The notes beneath the pieces were generated by a model. It ran no database searches. It was given only the letters and a program-made list of their open reading frames with translations, and had not been told where the DNA came from. A program made the position numbers and the translations under genes. From contig NC_091727.1 in the NCBI RefSeq assembly GCF_042477335.2, positions 122,109,501 through 122,173,500 on the forward strand: a DNA stretch of 64,000 nucleotides, in the 5' to 3' direction. This stretch comes from Ovis canadensis (lineage: Eukaryota; Chordata; Mammalia; Artiodactyla; Bovidae). Below are positions 60,315 to 64,000 of this stretch, piece by piece; the first letter of the stretch is position 1, and each line of letters starts with the position of its first letter.

Positions 60315-60412
60315 TTGTATCAAAGCTGTTATCCCCATTTTAAAGGTAAGAAATATTTCATTTTATAGGAATGCTAAGTAAATTGCCTAAGCTCATATAG
60401 CTAGCATATTAC
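60315..60412 (-). repeat. MIR fragment
   Basis: TTATCCCCATTTTAAAGGTA and TGCCTAAGCTCATATAGCTAG match the reverse MIR core. Confidence 0.72.
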
Positions 60413-60415
60413 TTT

Positions 60416-60492
60416 TTTTAATTTAAATTTTATTTTTTTACTTTACAATACTGTATTGGTTTTGCCATACATTGACATGAATCCATCACAGG
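60416..60492 (-). mobile_element. Ruminant L1 3' terminal fragment
   Basis: TTTACTTTACAATACTGTAT and GGTTTTGCCATACATTGAC in reverse; only the last 75 bp. Confidence 0.88.
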
Positions 60493-60541
60493 TTACTTTA
60501 AAAATTATTTTGTATAAATAAATGCTTATGTGTGATGTTAC

Positions 60542-60640
60542 TTTGGAGAAAGCAATGGCACCCCACTCTAGTACTCTTGCCTGGAGAATCCCGTGGACAG
60601 AGGAGCCTGGTGGGCTGCAGTCCATGGGGTCACCAGGAGT
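60542..60640 (+). mobile_element. Bov-tA-type SINE, 3' half
   Basis: GGAGAAAGCAATGGCACCCC to GCTGCAGTCCATGGGGTC, without the head. Confidence 0.9.
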
Positions 60641-61035
60641 CAACTTAATCCAAAATATAAAATGGAATTGAAATTTTTAAGTGATTTTATCAAGTGATGT
60701 GAAATATTATTTTACATAATATTTCAAATAAACTTTAATTCTGTAATCCAAGTTACTTTACTTTTCAGATTTAACACTTCTCTCTTATAAAAGTAAATGC
60801 TCTTGATGAGTCTTTTTTTCTTACTTGTTTCTTCTTTGCCTATGTCTAACAGAATCCTGACATTTAGGGTACATATTTATGTACATCAGTAGTGACCTTT
60901 TCCATTTCTGAACTTTAGAAAGGAAAAGATAAATGTTTGGGTACTGTCATCGCTCATTTTCTATGAACAGACTCTATGACAAGTGCATATCAGTCTCATT
61001 GCCAAGTATGTTGCAGGTGAATGCAACTGTCTATG

Positions 61036-61510
61036 TAGATCTTCCTCGACTTACAATGGGGTCATGTTCCCAAACACATTGTAAGTTGAAAATATTATAA
61101 GTCAAAAATGCATTTAATACACCTAACCTACTAATACACTTAATCATAGCTTAGCCTAGCCTACTCTAACGTTGCTCAGAACAAATACATTAGCCTGCAA
61201 TGGGCAAAATCATCTAACACAAAGCCTATTTCACAATAAAGTGCTTAATGTCTCATGTAATTTACTACTGTACTGAAAGTGAAAAACAGACTGGTTGTAA
61301 GCATATCCTTTATTTATGCTTGTGATCATGGGTGATGGCTGAATGGGAGCTGACTCTTGCCCAGCATCAAGAGAGGGTAACACACTATATACTGCTAGCC
61401 CAGGAAAAAATAAAAATTCAAAATTTGAACTATGGTTTCTACTGAATTCGAATTGCTTTTGCACCATTGGTAAAGTTGAAAAAAATCATTAAGTTAGAGG
61501 ACTGTCTGTA
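61036..61510 (+). mobile_element. Tigger/mariner-like DNA transposon remnant
   Basis: A 475-bp element with inverted ends (left TCGACTTACAATGG, right inner TAAGTTAGAGGACTGTC) and TA at both borders. The interior holds the old mammalian MITE blocks TTAGCCTAGCCTACTCTAAC and GGCAAAATCATCTAACACAA. It has no transposase frame. The exact family name is uncertain. Confidence 0.7.
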
Positions 61511-62880
61511 TTTTTAAAGAAGAGATGGTAATGGTATCTGAATTTTTTTTTTTTTTTACTTTCCAGTGAACTGCCAACTATGAAGAATGGTAATGCCTGA
61601 GCCCAATACTGTGTGTGCCAAATTCTTAAAAATATGGTCTCTCTCAATAATGTCAATGACTAATATTTAATAATTCAAATAATCAAAGAAATATTCTAAA
61701 AGTTTTATGGTATTTCAAAAGAACTACACAGTAAGGAATATGGCATATTTTCTAAGCCATCATAGACCAACTTAAAAACTACAGAAATAAACACCATATT
61801 GTTGTACAATGTCAATCATGATGGAAATGTAAAAATAACTGAATTAACAGTTAAAGCAAATGTCAAATCTAAAGCAGCCTATGCTACAAACCCAAATCTT
61901 CTGAATTTTCAGTCTATCAATTAAAAAGCACAGAAAATCTGTAACAAAATTACTCATTTTCATATTTGTTATTGAGATTAAATAATAATTTTTATGTAAT
62001 TTGGGGATTGGGCATCTGAGATCTGAGAACAAGGCATATAATTATAAATATATTTACATAGAATGGCTTTTGTCATTTTAATTAGATTTTCATTTAAAAT
62101 TGATCTTAAGTTGTTGAAATTTGTCAAAAACCATTCATACATTTTGATAAAGAAAGCATTCTAGGTTTTTTTCCCTTCTGTGTATACCAGTGGGCATACA
62201 TGAAAACTTAAATGCATGAAAATTTAAATGTTAATCTTCAGCTAGATTCCTCCCACGGTGTGTTAAGAACTGTATAAAAACAGTTTCACAAAGTGAAAGA
62301 CTTTAGATACATCCTAATTAAAATCATTGACCAAAAAAAATCAAAGGATGTAAGTCTGATGATGAGGCTAGTCCATGGTTTACGTGGCATGCCACCATGC
62401 AAATATATGAAACCAAGCATAGATAATTCACTGAATGCATCCAGTAACTTTAAATAGGCACACATTTTAAGTCTATCCTTTATTCAGATCTGTTCTCAGT
62501 TAAATGCATGCATTAATTATTAAAAAACAAACAGACTAGTTTTGTGAAAGAAAAGAATATTTTGGTCTGGAATGCATTTTATTCAGGCAAAGTGCTTAAA
62601 AACAAACACATAGCCCACTCATAATAGCAGTCTCTGGGTTTGCTTGCAGGGGGTATTAATCATCTATCTACCACAAATATATATACTTAATGAGAAATTT
62701 GATATATTGCATAAATTTCAATTTGGTCAATGCACAGTCATTATATACAATGAATCCACACTATTAGATTAGTAAACACCATAAGGTATGTTATTGCATG
62801 CACTCAGAAGAAGAAAAATCAATTGTCTTTTAACTGTACAACTGCTTAAGTGCTTATTTCAGGGTAAGTGTGCCCTGCTT

Positions 62881-63078
62881 GGCGCTTCCCTGGTGGCTCA
62901 GACCATCTGCCTGGAGTGCAGGAGACCTGGGTTGGGAAGATCCCCTGGAGGAGGGCATGGCAACCCACTTCAGTATTCTTACCTGGAGAATCCCCATGGA
63001 CAGAGGGGCCTGGCGGGCTACAGTCTATGGTGTCACAAAGAGTCAGACACAACTGAGTGACTTTCATTCACTTACTTA
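62881..63078 (+). mobile_element. Bov-tA SINE with target duplication
   Basis: Forward copy, GCGCTTCCCTGGTGGCTCAG to CACAACTGAGTGACTTTCATTC-type tail, with a deletion in the head. It is flanked by TGCCCTGCTT (62871-62880 and 63079-63088). Confidence 0.93.
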
Positions 63079-63189
63079 TGCCCTGCTTTGGGGCAAAAGT
63101 CAGTATGATATTTACATAATTAATGAAGACCAAACACAAAAGGATGATTTTCTTAGCATAAAAATGGAAAACTTCATGCAGTAAATTTC

Positions 63190-63400
63190 TATAGGAGCTG
63201 TCAGCTTTTCTGTGTACAAGCTGTATGATCTTGGGCCAGTGATTTAACCTCTCTGTGATTATTTCATTATCTTTTAAATAGGGATACTAGCAAAACTTAT
63301 CATAAAAGGTTGTTGGAAGAGATAATGGAAAATGCATGTAATGCTCTTAGAATGATGCTGAGCATATAGTAAATGTACAATGAATGTGAGCTGTTATCAG
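63190..63400 (+). repeat. MIR, nearly complete
   Basis: Forward MIR: GCTGTATGATCTTGGGCCAG, TTTAACCTCTCTGTGATTAT, GGTTGTTGGAAGAGATAATG, GCATATAGTAAATGTACAAT. Confidence 0.82.
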
Positions 63401-63904
63401 TGCAAAACACTCCTAGTTTGTTGCACAAAAGTATTCTTTCAACTTAGGTCTTAAAAGACAGAAATGTATATATTCATCTATTAAATAGTTAACTATATCT
63501 TTTTGAAAGTACTACTCACAAGTAAACTCTAACTAAAAGTCTCTTAAAAAATGTTTGACTTGGTTCCTAGTACACAGAGGAGAAATGAAAGTTGCAAGGA
63601 AAATTTTGGAGCTCAGAGGTTCAACTAATTCATAGTCTTTAGGTTAGGAGAGTCTGGAAATAACACAGGCATGTTACTTTCAACCTAAGACCTTTGAAAT
63701 AAAATATCTCTTAAAATTTTAGTCTTACAAATAAAGTTAAGAACTATATTCAGACATAATAATTGCCAGTAATATATTATTGTTATGCCAAGCCCACCAT
63801 TTATTTTTTCTGTGCAAAAAAATTTTAAAAGAAAATATATAATCTTGTTTGGCCAATATTTAATGGGAAAAGTTGAAAAATTTTTTTGGGGGGGCTTTTT
63901 TTAA

Positions 63905-63981
63905 ACTTTTTATTTTTAGTTTATTTTACTTTATAATACTGTATTGGTTTTGCCATACATTGACATGAATCCACCACAGGA
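63905..63981 (-). mobile_element. Ruminant L1 3' terminal fragment
   Basis: TTTACTTTATAATACTGTAT and GGTTTTGCCATACATTGAC, the last 75 bp of L1 in reverse. Confidence 0.88.
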
Positions 63982-64000
63982 AATTTTTTTTTAAATTAAA

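Larger units (their letters stand above)
6706..64000 (-). other. HTR2C: HTR2C intron 2, 3' part
   Basis: Everything above the start-codon exon is intronic relative to HTR2C, because mir-1298 lies in it on the sense strand. It ends at the acceptor at 6706-6708. No upstream noncoding HTR2C exon was recognised. Stretches in which I see no gene or clear repeat include 6733-8630, 16700-17040, 17201-18499, 18791-19620, 28635-29459, 30059-31357, 32391-33267, 34019-35835, 36044-37196, 38546-40009, 41382-44293, 44502-46022, 46233-47509, 48233-49267, 55779-58675, 59496-59809 and 61511-62870. Old 'shared ancestor' repeats of the type with a GTGCTAGGCACTG-like core occur at about 20190-20280 and 33268-33375 in addition to those listed separately. 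Confidence 0.8.

Noticed and set aside
6706..64000. Other HTR2C-hosted small RNAs (mir-448, mir-1911, mir-1264, mir-1912, and the H/ACA snoRNA reported in HTR2C)
   Set aside because: I looked for the mature microRNA sequences as remembered and did not find them; I do not recall the snoRNA sequence well enough to call or exclude it.

Overview
The window is a piece of a ruminant (probably bovid) nuclear genome. It is AT-rich and intron-dominated, and packed with repeats found in ruminants: BovB LINEs, tRNA-derived Bov-tA SINEs and ruminant L1 3' ends. Which ruminant it is cannot be told from the sequence alone.

The only protein-coding gene supported is HTR2C (serotonin 5-HT2C receptor, X-linked in mammals), on the minus strand. 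Two coding exons are present. The start-codon exon (6592-6705; coding 6592-6626) encodes residues 1-11 and part of 12. The next exon (1567-1880) encodes the rest of residue 12 through residue 116, plus the first base of codon 117. Both have good splice signals and their phases join exactly. In gene order the window runs from the 3' part of the long intron 2 (64000 down to 6706), through the start-codon exon, intron 3 (6591-1881) and the second coding exon, into intron 4 (1566-1). The exon that carries the A-to-I editing sites lies outside the window.

Inside intron 2, on the HTR2C sense strand, is the microRNA gene mir-1298 (16575-16683), with an intact 5p mature sequence. It belongs to the HTR2C-hosted microRNA group and should be released from the same primary transcript as the receptor mRNA.

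Almost everything else is repeat. There are five BovB loci (9771-11757 with an inverted 5' part, 13507-14078, 14430-15597, 24842-25880 with an internal duplication, and 51610-53311). There are about ten ruminant L1 3' ends, two older L1M tails, more than twenty Bov-tA-type SINEs, several old MIR copies, two palindromic mariner MITEs, a Tigger-like DNA transposon, a U6 snRNA pseudogene, microsatellites and a polypurine tract. No open reading frame outside HTR2C is a convincing host gene; the long ones are decayed BovB or L1 reverse-transcriptase pieces.

The most notable unexplained structures are: a sharply bounded inverted duplication of about 170 bp (27104-27275 versus 28381-28550, roughly 95% identical) with a perfect 14-bp palindrome at one edge; opposed BovB and SINE copies that could form long duplexes in HTR2C pre-mRNA; two tiny upstream ORFs in the HTR2C 5' UTR; a run of a dozen SINEs from 31 to 50 kb all in the HTR2C sense orientation; and a coding-looking, splice-flanked 93-bp segment on the opposite strand (13219-13311).
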